DNA of 64,000 nucleotides from CAWHQZ01 sp963831645 (GTDB lineage Bacteria > Pseudomonadota > Alphaproteobacteria > Rhizobiales > Aestuariivirgaceae). The notes under the pieces are model-generated. The model was given only the letters and a program-made list of their open reading frames with translations, had not been told where the DNA came from and did no database searches. The DNA is taken from the NCBI GenBank assembly GCA_963831645.1, contig CAWHQZ010000017.1, positions 62,001 through 126,000 on the forward strand. Direction: 5' to 3'. Shown in pieces: positions 19,414 through 28,289 of the stretch; positions within the stretch are counted from its first letter, which is position 1, and every line of letters begins with the position of its first letter. Made by a program: the position numbers and the translations under genes.

Positions 19414-21582
19414 TCAGCAAGGCAGCCGTTTTTGTGCGTAGCCGAGCTTGTTATTGAGCTTGTCGATTACTTCCTCCGCCGCCTGCGGAACGGCCGTGCC
19501 CGGGGGGAAAATGGCGTCGACGCCCGCCTTCCTCAACTCCTCGTAATCCTCCTGTGGAACCACACCGCCGAGCACGATCAGGATGTCCGGCCTGCCCAAG
19601 GCACAGAGTGACGTTTTCAGGGCTGGGATGTGGCTCAGATGACCTGCCGCTAGGGACGAGACGCCGACGAGGTGCACATTTTCATCGTGTGCCCGTTTCG
19701 CGACCTCGGCGGGAGTTGCGAAGAGTTCTCCGGTAACGGTCTCGAAGCCGAGATCGCCAAAGGCTGAAGCGATGAGTTTCTGCCCGCGGTCGTGACCATC
19801 CTGCCCCATCTTGGCCACGAGGATTTTCGGCTTCCGGCCGTCTGCCTCGCGGAAGGCGGCGATCATCATCCGCGAGCGATCGAGCAGGTGGGAAGCCCCG
19901 GCGAGGGCCTGGGCATAGACGTCCTTCACCGTGTGCACTTCCGCCGCGTGGCGATTGAACACGCGCTCGAGTGCCTGGGTGATCTCGCCGACCGTCGCCT
20001 TGTGGCGAGCAGCCTCGACCGCGCCTGCCAGGAGATTGCCGCGGCCGCTGCGGGCAACCTCAGCGAGCGCCTCGAGCGAGCGTTCCACAGCTCTTCCGTC
20101 GCGTTCGGCGCGCAGCCTCGCGAGCTTGTCAATCTGCCGCTTCAGGACGGCGGCGTTGTCGACCTTGAGGATCTCGATCGGCGCCTCCTCGCCGATACGA
20201 TACTTGTTGACGCCGACGACCGTCTGCTCGCCCGCCTCGATGCGAGCCTGGGTCATCGTTGCCGCTGCTTCGATCCGGCGCTTGGGCAGCCCCTGGGCGA
20301 TGGCGGCCGCCATTCCTCCGAGCCTTTCCGCCTCCTCGATATGTTCCCAGGCTCTGCGCGCGAGGTCGAGTGTCAGGCGCTCGACGAAGTAGCTGCCGCC
20401 CCACGGATCGATGACGCGGCAGGCGCCGGTCTCCAGTTTCAGAAAGAGCTGCGTATTGCGCGCAATGCGGGCCGAGAAATCGGTTGGCAGCGCCAGGGCC
20501 TCGTCGAGTGCATTGGTGTGGAGCGACTGCATGTTGCCCTGGGTCGCGGCCATGGCTTCGAGGCAGGTGCGCGCGATATTGTTGAAGACATCGTTGGCGG
20601 TCAGCGACCAGCCCGATGTCTGGCAATGGGCCCGCAGCGCAAGCGAGCGTTGATCCTTGGGATTGAAAGGTCTGAGGAGCTTGGCCCACAGCAGGCGTGC
20701 CGCCCGCAGCTTGGCCACCTCCATGAAGAAGTTCATGCCGGTGGCCCAGAAGAAGGAAATGCGCGGCGCGAACTGGTCGATGTCGAGGCCGCCGGCGATG
20801 CCGGCGCGAACGTACTCGATGCCGTCCGCCAGCGTGTAGGCGAGCTCGAGATCGGCCGTCGCGCCGGCCTCGTGCATATGATAGCCGGAAACCGAAATCG
20901 AGTTGAATTTCGGCATGTTCCGGGCGGTGAATGCGAGGATGTCCGATACGATGCGAAGCGATGGCCCGAGCGGATAGATGTAGGTATTGCGGACCATGAA
21001 CTCCTTGAGGACATCGTTCTGGATGGTTCCAGCGAGCTTGGCCACGGCCACGCCCTGCTCTTCCGCCGCCACGATATAGAGCGCCAGGATCGGCAGCACC
21101 GCGCCGTTCATCGTCATCGACACCGTCGTGCGGTCGAGCGGGATGCCATCGAACAGGATGCGCATGTCATAGATGGAATCAATCGCCACTCCGGCCATGC
21201 CGACATCGCCGGCCACGCGCGGGTGGTCCAAATCGTAACCGCGGTGGGTGGGGAGATCGAAGGCGATGGACAAGCCGGTCTGGCCCGCGGCGAGATTGCG
21301 CCGGTAGAACGCGTTCGAGTCCTCGGCCGTGGAAAAGCCCGCATACTGCCGGATCGTCCACGGCTGGGTCGTGTACATGGTCGGATAGGGACCCCGCAGG
21401 AACGGCGGGATGCCGGGATAGGTGCGCAGGAAGTCCGCCTCGGCGACGTCGGCTGCGGTGTAGCCTGGCGGGATATCGATGCCTTCAGGCGTCACCCATG
21501 CTGCGCGCTTGGGGGCTTTATTGCGGGGGCGCTCGGGCAAATCCGGGAGCCCGATGCGGCTGAAATCCGGAAACTTCGACAT
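19414..21582 (-). CDS. mutB: Methylmalonyl-CoA mutase, large (catalytic) subunit
   Basis: This intact 722-residue adenosylcobalamin enzyme interconverts (R)-methylmalonyl-CoA and succinyl-CoA, feeding propionate and branched amino acid carbon into the TCA cycle. Conserved features are the substrate-channel block YTTQPWTIRQYAGFSTAE, catalytic His in SGYHMHEAGA, and the C-terminal B12-binding motif GQDGHDRGQKLIA (D-x-H-x-x-G). It starts MSKFPDFSRIGLPDL at ATG 21582, only 3 bases after the stop of the small-subunit gene. Confidence 0.96.
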   Translation of the reverse strand: MSKFPDFSRIGLPDLPERPRNKAPKRAAWVTPEGIDIPPGYTAADVAEADFLRTYPGIPPFLRGPYPTMYTTQPWTIRQYAGFSTAEDSNAFYRRNLAAGQTGLSIAFDLPTHRGYDLDHPRVAGDVGMAGVAIDSIYDMRILFDGIPLDRTTVSMTMNGAVLPILALYIVAAEEQGVAVAKLAGTIQNDVLKEFMVRNTYIYPLGPSLRIVSDILAFTARNMPKFNSISVSGYHMHEAGATADLELAYTLADGIEYVRAGIAGGLDIDQFAPRISFFWATGMNFFMEVAKLRAARLLWAKLLRPFNPKDQRSLALRAHCQTSGWSLTANDVFNNIARTCLEAMAATQGNMQSLHTNALDEALALPTDFSARIARNTQLFLKLETGACRVIDPWGGSYFVERLTLDLARRAWEHIEEAERLGGMAAAIAQGLPKRRIEAAATMTQARIEAGEQTVVGVNKYRIGEEAPIEILKVDNAAVLKRQIDKLARLRAERDGRAVERSLEALAEVARSGRGNLLAGAVEAARHKATVGEITQALERVFNRHAAEVHTVKDVYAQALAGASHLLDRSRMMIAAFREADGRKPKILVAKMGQDGHDRGQKLIASAFGDLGFETVTGELFATPAEVAKRAHDENVHLVGVSSLAAGHLSHIPALKTSLCALGRPDILIVLGGVVPQEDYEELRKAGVDAIFPPGTAVPQAAEEVIDKLNNKLGYAQKRLPC

Positions 21583-21585
21583 GGC

Positions 21586-23025
21586 TTACAGGTTGCCTGC
21601 CGCAACGCCGTTTCTCGGCCGTTCGAAGGTCTCCGACAATCTCGTTGCGCGTATCGAAGACTCACCAGCGGGTGGATCCTTGCGCGGCACGTCGAGTACC
21701 GCGGGAGAAGGATCGGCCGGGTTGGCGAACTCACTCACCCCGACGATCGGTCTTTGACGGGCTGCAACGCGCTCAATTCGAGAGCGATTGGCGTCACGGA
21801 CCAGGTTTCTCACATAGCCGCTGTCGAGGGCGGCAGCCATGCCGCCGCGCTTCTCGATGTCCTGAAATACGCCCCAGGCCTGGCCGGCGACCGCCTGGGT
21901 CAGCGCTTCCACGTAACCTGACCCCGAAGCCGGATCGCCCACACGATATAGTTGCGCCTCTTCGAGCAACACGATCTGGAGGTTCCTGGCCATGCGCCGG
22001 GCGAATCCGTCGGGAAGCCCGAGGGCGAGCGTGTGCGGCAGCACCGTGACGCTGTCGGCGCCGCCGATCCCGGCGGCAAAGGCAGCCGCCACCGCCCGCA
22101 GCAGGTTCATGTTGGCGTCCTGCGCAGCCATCATCCTCCAGGAGGACTCGGCGTGCAGCATGAGCGGTGAGGCGGGGAGCGCGCAGCCGCCGAGAATGCC
22201 GCGCCATAGCTGGCGCATGGCCCGCAACTTGGCGATGCCGAGAAAAAGATCGCAGTCGACGGAGAGCGTCACTCCGATCGCTCCGGGGAGCGCTTCGCCG
22301 GAGAGGCGGTCCTCCAGTGCCCGAAAATAGGCGAGGACCGTTGCCAGCACGATCCCGAGTTCCTGTGCGTCCGTAGCGCCGCCGTCATGATAGGGCCTGC
22401 CATCTGCCTCCATGAACGGCCCCGAATACTCGACCGCCAACTCGCTGACGAGATCGCTCGCCTGACAACTGGCTTCCTTCCAGGCAAGCGCGCCTCCGGC
22501 ACTCGCCAGCAAACCGACCGGGTCCATTCCGAACGACAATCGCATTGCTTGTGGATTGAGACTGCGGGCGGCAACCAGGCTCCGCACGGCACTTGCAGCG
22601 CCTCTCGTGTGCGGCCCTGGCTCGAGCCGGAGGGAAACGGCGTGCAATGGGACGTTGCGGAACACTCCGGCAATATTGGGCAGGGGATCCGCCGCCACCC
22701 CGTATCCGCGTGCGGACGCAGCACCGTTGAAGGTGAGGGCAAACCCCGTAGCACCACCCTCGAGGTCGTCGAGAGCGAACTCGTTGGCCCTTGCCGGAAC
22801 CGGATGATCGACCCGCTGCGCCACGACCCAACGGCCATCCGGCGATGACCTTTCGAAGCGTTGCTGACCTTTGCCCGCTTCATAGAGCGGCTCGATGATG
22901 ATTCCGTCCTCGCTGTTGGACCGCAGCTGGTCATAGCTCACACGGCTGGGCATGGCTTCGACCTTTGCGAGCCAGTCCTCTCGGGTGACCGGCGGGAACT
23001 CGCTCGCGAGGGGGAAGACGGTCAT
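21586..23025 (-). CDS. mutA: Methylmalonyl-CoA mutase, small subunit
   Basis: This protein of about 480 residues is homologous to the N-terminal part of the large subunit (LEDRLSG, then LRAMRQLWRGILGG, then MMAAQDANMNLLRAVAAAFA) but lacks the B12-binding C-terminal domain and forms the heterodimer with MutB. The start is either ATG 23025 (MTVFPLASEFPP) or ATG 23043 six codons upstream; neither has a strong ribosome-binding site. The subunits are encoded in the order small then large with a 3-base gap. Confidence 0.92.
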   Translation of the reverse strand: MTVFPLASEFPPVTREDWLAKVEAMPSRVSYDQLRSNSEDGIIIEPLYEAGKGQQRFERSSPDGRWVVAQRVDHPVPARANEFALDDLEGGATGFALTFNGAASARGYGVAADPLPNIAGVFRNVPLHAVSLRLEPGPHTRGAASAVRSLVAARSLNPQAMRLSFGMDPVGLLASAGGALAWKEASCQASDLVSELAVEYSGPFMEADGRPYHDGGATDAQELGIVLATVLAYFRALEDRLSGEALPGAIGVTLSVDCDLFLGIAKLRAMRQLWRGILGGCALPASPLMLHAESSWRMMAAQDANMNLLRAVAAAFAAGIGGADSVTVLPHTLALGLPDGFARRMARNLQIVLLEEAQLYRVGDPASGSGYVEALTQAVAGQAWGVFQDIEKRGGMAAALDSGYVRNLVRDANRSRIERVAARQRPIVGVSEFANPADPSPAVLDVPRKDPPAGESSIRATRLSETFERPRNGVAAGNL

Positions 23026-23168
23026 GCTTGGCGATCCAGACATCGGATTTGCGGCGAAACAAATAGTACGCGCCACCGTGTGGGCAGCGCAATGAACCAG
23101 GATTGCGGCGCCATGTTTCGGTCATCCTTTGTTGGGCACACTCGCTTGCTCTGTGGCGAGGATGGCCC

Positions 23169-24353
23169 ATGTCGCTCAGGATCGATCGGCGCCGCGTAAC
23201 GGGCGGTCTTGTGGCTTCGGCGATGGTCCCGCTCGCGCACCTGTCCGTTGCGTCGGGGCCTGTCGCTGCCGCACGGCCCAACTATCGCGGTCCCAGCGTG
23301 GTGGTGATCCGCTTTGGCGGCGGCGTGCGCCGCGCCGAGACGATCGAGCCGGCGACGAGCTACAGTCCCTTTCTCGTCCACGAGCTCCTGCCCCGGGGAG
23401 TATTCTACAAGGACATGCGCATTTCACCGCAACAGGGGGTGGTGACGAGCCATGCGCACGGCACGCTCTACATTCTCACCGGCCGCTATGATCGCTATCA
23501 GGACATCGAGGCGAGGCTGTTCTCTGAACGCTTCGAGCCCAAAGCTCCGACGATGTTCGAATACCTGCGCAAGGCGTTTGCCATCGCGCCGCATGAAACA
23601 CTGATCGTCAACGGCGAGGATCGCGCCAATGAGGACTTCCTGACCTTCAGCGAGCATCATCTCTATGGCGTGAAGTATCGCTCGACCACGCTGAGCCTCT
23701 ACTGGTTCAAATTGCATCTCCTGCGGCGGCAGCTCGAGGAGGGAAAACTCACCGGGGATCAGGTCGAGATGGCGCGCGGCAAGCTCGCCAAGCTCGAGGC
23801 GAGGAACTATCGCGGGACCGAGTTCGCCCGCCAACCACCTCAGGTTGAGGCTTTCTGGGACAATTGGCGCGCGTACTACGGCGATTCCGGTCTGGTCAAT
23901 CCGCGCGGCGACCGGCTGCTGACCGAGCTCGCCGTTCGGGCCTTGCAAGAACTGCGGCCGCGTCTGCTGATGGTCAACTATCAGGACACCGACTATGTGC
24001 ACTGGGGAAATCTCAGCCACTACACGCGCGCCATTTCCATCATCGACGACGGTATCAGGCAGATCGTTGCCGCCGCCTCGGCCGACCACTTCTACCGTGA
24101 CGACACCGTCTTCGTCGTCGTGCCGGACTGCGGACGCGACGACAACCCGCTGATGGCGGTTTCGTGCCAGCACCATTTCAATTCGCGATCGGCGCACGAG
24201 ATCTGGGCGCTCGTGCTCGGTGCCGGCATTCCGCGCGGCAAGGTGGTCGACCGGCCGGTCGACCAGATCAGCATCGCGGCCACTGTCGGGCGCACGATGG
24301 GACTGGCCACCAATGTCACGGAGGGCCCCGTCCTCGAGGAGGTATTCGGGTGA
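23169..24353 (+). CDS. Exported alkaline-phosphatase-superfamily (sulfatase-like) protein with altered metal ligands
   Basis: The first 30 residues (MSLRIDRRRVTGGLVASAMV) look like a twin-arginine export signal. The rest keeps the alkaline phosphatase/sulfatase core: a nucleophile region SHAHGTLYILTGRYD, the metal block NYQDTDYVHWGNLSHY, VVVPDCGRDD and the final His region SCQHHFNSRSAHEIW. Two ligands differ from the family norm: the first strand, usually ending in Asp, reads VVVIRFGGGVRR, and the usual Asp-His pair reads Asp-Cys. It may use a changed metal site or be a non-catalytic binder. It overlaps the next gene by GTGA. Confidence 0.65.
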   Translation: MSLRIDRRRVTGGLVASAMVPLAHLSVASGPVAAARPNYRGPSVVVIRFGGGVRRAETIEPATSYSPFLVHELLPRGVFYKDMRISPQQGVVTSHAHGTLYILTGRYDRYQDIEARLFSERFEPKAPTMFEYLRKAFAIAPHETLIVNGEDRANEDFLTFSEHHLYGVKYRSTTLSLYWFKLHLLRRQLEEGKLTGDQVEMARGKLAKLEARNYRGTEFARQPPQVEAFWDNWRAYYGDSGLVNPRGDRLLTELAVRALQELRPRLLMVNYQDTDYVHWGNLSHYTRAISIIDDGIRQIVAAASADHFYRDDTVFVVVPDCGRDDNPLMAVSCQHHFNSRSAHEIWALVLGAGIPRGKVVDRPVDQISIAATVGRTMGLATNVTEGPVLEEVFG

Positions 24354-25504
24354 CGGCAGGGATGGCTGTCCCGGACCTCGGGCGGCGCATCCTCCAGCGA
24401 ATTTGGGCCATCGGCGTCGGCACGTTGCTGTGCCTCTCGCCGCTGACCGCGGTCCTGGTTGCCGGCTGGCTCATGCGGCTCATGCGACAGAGCGCGTGCC
24501 GCGAGATGCATCGCTTGAGCGGCAGGCCGATCCGCTTCGAGGCCTTTGCATCGACCTCACTTGCACTCGCCGGTGAGGAACGCTGGCCGCGCTGGATCCT
24601 GGCGCAGAACGCGGGGCAACTTCTGCTCCAGGCGCGTTCGAGCGAGGCAGGATTTGGCGGTCGCATGAAGTTGCGGGCGAGGGCGCTTGCTGGTTCGCTG
24701 TGGGAGAATTTCCGCCTTGGCGTTGCCGGGCTTGCGAACGTAGCGGTGTTCGTGTTGCCTGCAGGCGCCCTGTGGCTGCTTGCCTGGTGGGGCGGCTGGG
24801 AAAACTCCTTCAACAAGGGTTACGAGCAGGCGGTCGTTGGCCCGGGAGTGTCGCTTCTGGGGCTGGCCTGGTTCCTTTTCGCCATGTCGCACGTGCCGCT
24901 TGCCCAGGCGCGCCAGGCGCTGGGGATGGATTGGCGGCGTTTCTACGACTTTGCCGCCGTTCGTGCAGTGCTGAGAGCGAAGCGGCTGGCTGCTCTCTGG
25001 CTGGCGTTGCGCTACTTGATTGCCGGTGCGGTTTTCACCGCTGTCAAGGCAGCACCTCTCGCCCTGGGCAATATTCTGGCTGCGCAGAACGTCAGTGGCA
25101 AGGTCTGGAGCCGTGCGTCGGTCGGCTACGATCTCCTGGCTGCCTTTGCCCTGCTTCTTCTCCTGCTTTGGCTGCGCTCGGCGGTGGCCGGGACCTACGC
25201 GCGCGGGGTTGTTGCCGCCTCCGTCGCGGGAAGAATTTCCTTGCATCAAATGCCCGAGCAGGAGAAGGCCGTTATCCTGGAGCTCGATCTCAAACCTGTC
25301 TCGCCGAAGACCGGCCATGGGCGGGCGACGCGGGCGATCGGCGCTACGGAGCGCTGGTTGTCAGGCGTGCTCGCCGGCACGGCCGCGCTTGTGTTGTGGG
25401 CGCTGTTTGTCGCGCTGATTTACGTCGGACAGTTCCTCAATCACGACTGGCTCGGCTGGCTCAATCATCCGCTTGTCCTGCTGCCGTGGCTGTCGAGTGC
25501 CTAG
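24350..25504 (+). CDS. Polytopic membrane protein of unknown function
   Basis: This protein of 384 residues starts at GTG 24350, whose GTGA overlaps the stop of the phosphatase-fold gene (ATG 24362 is an alternative). About six hydrophobic segments are visible, such as WAIGVGTLLCLSPLTAVLVA, ANVAVFVLPAGALWLLAWW and LLAAFALLLLLLWL. I recognise no family. Tight coupling to the exported phosphatase-fold protein suggests they work together at the inner membrane. The product is unlikely to be a transporter of a known class. Confidence 0.7.
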   Translation: MTAGMAVPDLGRRILQRIWAIGVGTLLCLSPLTAVLVAGWLMRLMRQSACREMHRLSGRPIRFEAFASTSLALAGEERWPRWILAQNAGQLLLQARSSEAGFGGRMKLRARALAGSLWENFRLGVAGLANVAVFVLPAGALWLLAWWGGWENSFNKGYEQAVVGPGVSLLGLAWFLFAMSHVPLAQARQALGMDWRRFYDFAAVRAVLRAKRLAALWLALRYLIAGAVFTAVKAAPLALGNILAAQNVSGKVWSRASVGYDLLAAFALLLLLLWLRSAVAGTYARGVVAASVAGRISLHQMPEQEKAVILELDLKPVSPKTGHGRATRAIGATERWLSGVLAGTAALVLWALFVALIYVGQFLNHDWLGWLNHPLVLLPWLSSA

Positions 25505-25520
25505 AAACAGGAGAACTGGA

Positions 25521-25961
25521 TTGAACCTACCACCCTCCCGAACGCTGTACTTCGAGGACCTGAGCGTCGGTATGAGTGAAAACTACAGCAAGACGGTCAA
25601 GTCATCCGACGTGATAGGTTTTGCCGAGATCTCCGGCGATCGCAATCCGATTCATCTATCCGAACATTTCGCAGCCAAGACTCCGTTCGGCTCGCGCATC
25701 GCCCATGGCCTCTACACCGCCAGCCTGATCTCCGCCCTGATCGGCACGAGGCTGCCGGGACCGGGCGCTATCTACATGTCGCAGACGTTGACTTTCCGGG
25801 CACCGGTTCGAATTGGCGACACGGTGGAGGCAAGCGTCGTCGTCAGCGAGCTGATCGCCCCGGGACATAAGGCAAAGCTGTTCTGCAAGTGCTCAGTCGA
25901 TGGCGTTGTCGTTCTTGAAGGTGAAGCGCTGGTCAAGGTGCCGCCACGGCCAAAGGGTTGA
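25521..25961 (+). CDS. MaoC-family (R)-specific enoyl-CoA hydratase
   Basis: This small hot-dog-fold hydratase of about 146 residues carries the hydratase-2 motif FAEISGDRNPIHLSEHFA with the catalytic Asp and His, then FGSRIAHGLYTASLIS. It hydrates trans-2-enoyl-CoA to (R)-3-hydroxyacyl-CoA, as PhaJ does to feed polyhydroxyalkanoate synthesis. The likely start is TTG 25521, 7 bases after an AGGAG ribosome-binding site at 25509-25513, giving LNLPPSRTLYFEDLSVG. It lies 16 bases after the membrane protein gene, probably in the same transcript. Confidence 0.85.
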   Translation: MNLPPSRTLYFEDLSVGMSENYSKTVKSSDVIGFAEISGDRNPIHLSEHFAAKTPFGSRIAHGLYTASLISALIGTRLPGPGAIYMSQTLTFRAPVRIGDTVEASVVVSELIAPGHKAKLFCKCSVDGVVVLEGEALVKVPPRPKG

Positions 25962-26053
25962 CGGCCGCCGCTTCTACGTGGTGCCCGCGCTTCGCGCCGA
26001 TGGACAATGCATTCTGAAACTGGCTAACATCGATTGCTGACGCAGGGATATCG

Positions 26054-27103
26054 ATGTCCGTAGCCAACGGCTTTCCGAAACTTCACAACGCGATGTGGCC
26101 TGGTCTCGTCGGAAAGAGTCCGGATTCCGAACCGTCGATCGATCTCGACACGATGATCGACCTGACCGCAATGGCTGAGGTGAATGGGGAGAAATTCGAC
26201 GGCATCGATCTGTTTCTCGCCCTTCCGCATACCCCGATCGATGCCGATGATGGTGAAATCAAGGCGCTCGCCGACAAGGCATTGGCGAAAAACCTGGCGA
26301 TCGGCTCGGTCGTCGCCCCGGTCTGGCCGCCGGTGGGGGGTGGCGCGGCGATGGGCGGAAGCGAAGACCGCAAACGCTTCATAACCATGGTGCGGAAGGC
26401 CTGCCGCATCGCCGCCAGGTTGCGCGATCTGGGCGTGCGAAAATATGGGGTCGTGCGGATCGATTCCGCTTCGAGCGTTCACGAGTGGGCCAAGGATCCC
26501 AAAGTCAACACCAAGCTCATCGCCAGGACTTTCCGCGAAGCCTGCGTGGTCGCCGAAGATCACGGCGAGCGTCTGGCAGCCGAGGGGGAAATCTGCTGGG
26601 GCGGCATGCACAGCTGGCGCCACATGCTCAACCTGCTCGAGGAAACGGACCGGCCGGCCACCCTCGGCTTCCAGGCCGACATGGCTCACACGTTGCTGTA
26701 CACCCTGGGCTACAACGCTCCCGAGCACCGCATCCTTCCCGACAATTTCGACTGGAAGAACCGAGCCGTGCTGGAGGCTGCCCTGAAAACCATGACTGAC
26801 GGGCTGCGGCCCCACACCCTTGATTTTCATGTGGCGCAGAACGATGCCTCGGTGAAGGGGATGGGTTCCCATGACAAGACGGGTCGCCATTGTCTTCCTG
26901 ACGACCCGGAGGGCAAGCTGGACATTGCGCATGACGCCGGGTACTGGATGCGCGACGGCAGTGGCAGGCAGACCAGGGCGTTCCAGCACATTTGCTGGGA
27001 TGGCTGCATGTTTTCGAATGACGTAATGATGCAGCGACAGACCTGGAACGACATCCTCGCCGCGATGATCAAGGTTCGCGACGCGCATGGCTGGCAGGCG
27101 TAG
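26054..27103 (+). CDS. Sugar phosphate isomerase/epimerase (AP endonuclease 2 / xylose isomerase-like TIM barrel)
   Basis: This 349-residue protein has the layout of xylose-isomerase-like barrels: FDGIDLFLALPHTPID, a later acidic residue in AAEGEICWGGMHSW, LGFQADMAHTLLYTLG with an Asp, and TLDFHVAQNDA with a His. Such enzymes epimerise or isomerise keto sugars or inosose-type compounds using a divalent metal. ATG 26054 follows a GCAGGGA ribosome-binding site. It opens a plus-strand module that continues with a dehydrogenase and an ABC transporter. The next gene begins before it ends or just after it, depending on the start chosen. Confidence 0.82.
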   Translation: MSVANGFPKLHNAMWPGLVGKSPDSEPSIDLDTMIDLTAMAEVNGEKFDGIDLFLALPHTPIDADDGEIKALADKALAKNLAIGSVVAPVWPPVGGGAAMGGSEDRKRFITMVRKACRIAARLRDLGVRKYGVVRIDSASSVHEWAKDPKVNTKLIARTFREACVVAEDHGERLAAEGEICWGGMHSWRHMLNLLEETDRPATLGFQADMAHTLLYTLGYNAPEHRILPDNFDWKNRAVLEAALKTMTDGLRPHTLDFHVAQNDASVKGMGSHDKTGRHCLPDDPEGKLDIAHDAGYWMRDGSGRQTRAFQHICWDGCMFSNDVMMQRQTWNDILAAMIKVRDAHGWQA

Positions 27104-28262
27104 CCGGACGGGAACAGAATTGTCGCGCAAGAAACTGAATGTGGGGATGGTGGGCTACGGCTTCATGGGCCGAACCCATAGCAACGCCTTTGCCAAGGTG
27201 GGCAATTTCTTCGAGCTGCCCTTCGAGCCGGTGCTCAAGACGGTTTGCGCGCGCGACCGCGACAAGGTCCAGGCCTTCGCCCGCCAGTGGGGATACGAGA
27301 GTCACGAGACCAACTGGCGGAGAGTTGTCGACCGCAAGGACATCGATCTCATCGACATCGCCAGTCCCAACGATACCCATCTGGAGATCGCGATTGCCGC
27401 GGCCGGCGCTGGAAAGATGGTGATGTGCGAAAAGCCGCTCGGCCGCTCGGCCGCGGAATCGCGCCGCATGGTCGAGGCGGTCGAGAAAGCCGATGTTCCG
27501 AACATGGTCTGGTACAACTACCGCCGCGTTCCTGCCGTGACCCTTGCCAAGGAACTGATTGACGCGGGCAAACTCGGCCGCATTTTCCACTATCGCGCCA
27601 AGTTCCTTCAGGACTGGACGATCGCTGCGGATCTGCCGCAGGGCGGCCAGGCCCTGTGGCGGCTCGACGTCAAGGTTGCCGGCAGCGGAGTCACCGGCGA
27701 CCTTCTCGCCCACTGCATCGACACTGCGATGTGGCTCAACGGCGGCATCGACGAAGTGTGCGGCATGACCGAGACTTTCATCAAGCAGCGCCATCACAAT
27801 CTGACCGGCAAGGTCGAAGAGGTGGGCATCGACGATGCAGCGGCGTTTCTTGCCCGCTTCGGCAACGGCTCCATGGCGACCTTCGAGGCGACCCGCTATG
27901 CGCGCGGGCACAAGGCGCTCTATACCTTCGAAATCAATGGCGAGCATGCCTCGATACTTTGGGATCTCCACGATCTCCATCGCCTGCAGTATTTCGATCA
28001 CCGCGATGAGGGCCGGCTGCGCGGTTGGCGCTCCGTCCACATCACCGACGGCGATCATCCCTACATGAAACACTGGTGGGTGCCGGGTCTGCAGATCGGC
28101 TACGAGCACACTTTCATTCACCAGGTTGCCGACTTCCTCGCAGGCATCGCCACGGGTAAAAGCGCCGCGCCGACCTTCCGCGACGCCCTCGCGACAGACC
28201 TCGTGACGGACGCCGTTCTGCGCTCGGCCGCGTCCAGGAAATGGGAAAGTGCCAAGGGGTGA
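27087..28262 (+). CDS. Gfo/Idh/MocA-family sugar or cyclitol dehydrogenase
   Basis: This NAD(P)-dependent dehydrogenase has the Rossmann motif GMVGYGFMGRTHSNAF at its N-terminus and the family hallmark CEKPLGRS near residue 115. GDLLAHCIDTAMWL supplies the conserved catalytic Asp/His helix. ATG 27087 overlaps the epimerase gene by 17 bases; TTG 27120 (LSRKKLNVG) is an alternative that avoids the overlap. Length is 380-391 residues, normal for the family. With two epimerases in the cluster it fits an oxidation-epimerisation route for a sugar, polyol or inositol-like substrate. Confidence 0.88.
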   Translation: MAGRRSRTGTELSRKKLNVGMVGYGFMGRTHSNAFAKVGNFFELPFEPVLKTVCARDRDKVQAFARQWGYESHETNWRRVVDRKDIDLIDIASPNDTHLEIAIAAAGAGKMVMCEKPLGRSAAESRRMVEAVEKADVPNMVWYNYRRVPAVTLAKELIDAGKLGRIFHYRAKFLQDWTIAADLPQGGQALWRLDVKVAGSGVTGDLLAHCIDTAMWLNGGIDEVCGMTETFIKQRHHNLTGKVEEVGIDDAAAFLARFGNGSMATFEATRYARGHKALYTFEINGEHASILWDLHDLHRLQYFDHRDEGRLRGWRSVHITDGDHPYMKHWWVPGLQIGYEHTFIHQVADFLAGIATGKSAAPTFRDALATDLVTDAVLRSAASRKWESAKG

Positions 28263-28289
28263 AAGATACCTGATGATTGGACGGCAGCC

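Noticed and set aside
19792..21921. A 709-residue open frame on the plus strand opposite methylmalonyl-CoA mutase
   Set aside because: It lies wholly opposite a strongly conserved gene on the other strand, has arginine-, histidine- and glycine-rich composition, and matches no protein pattern. High GC content makes such antisense frames common.
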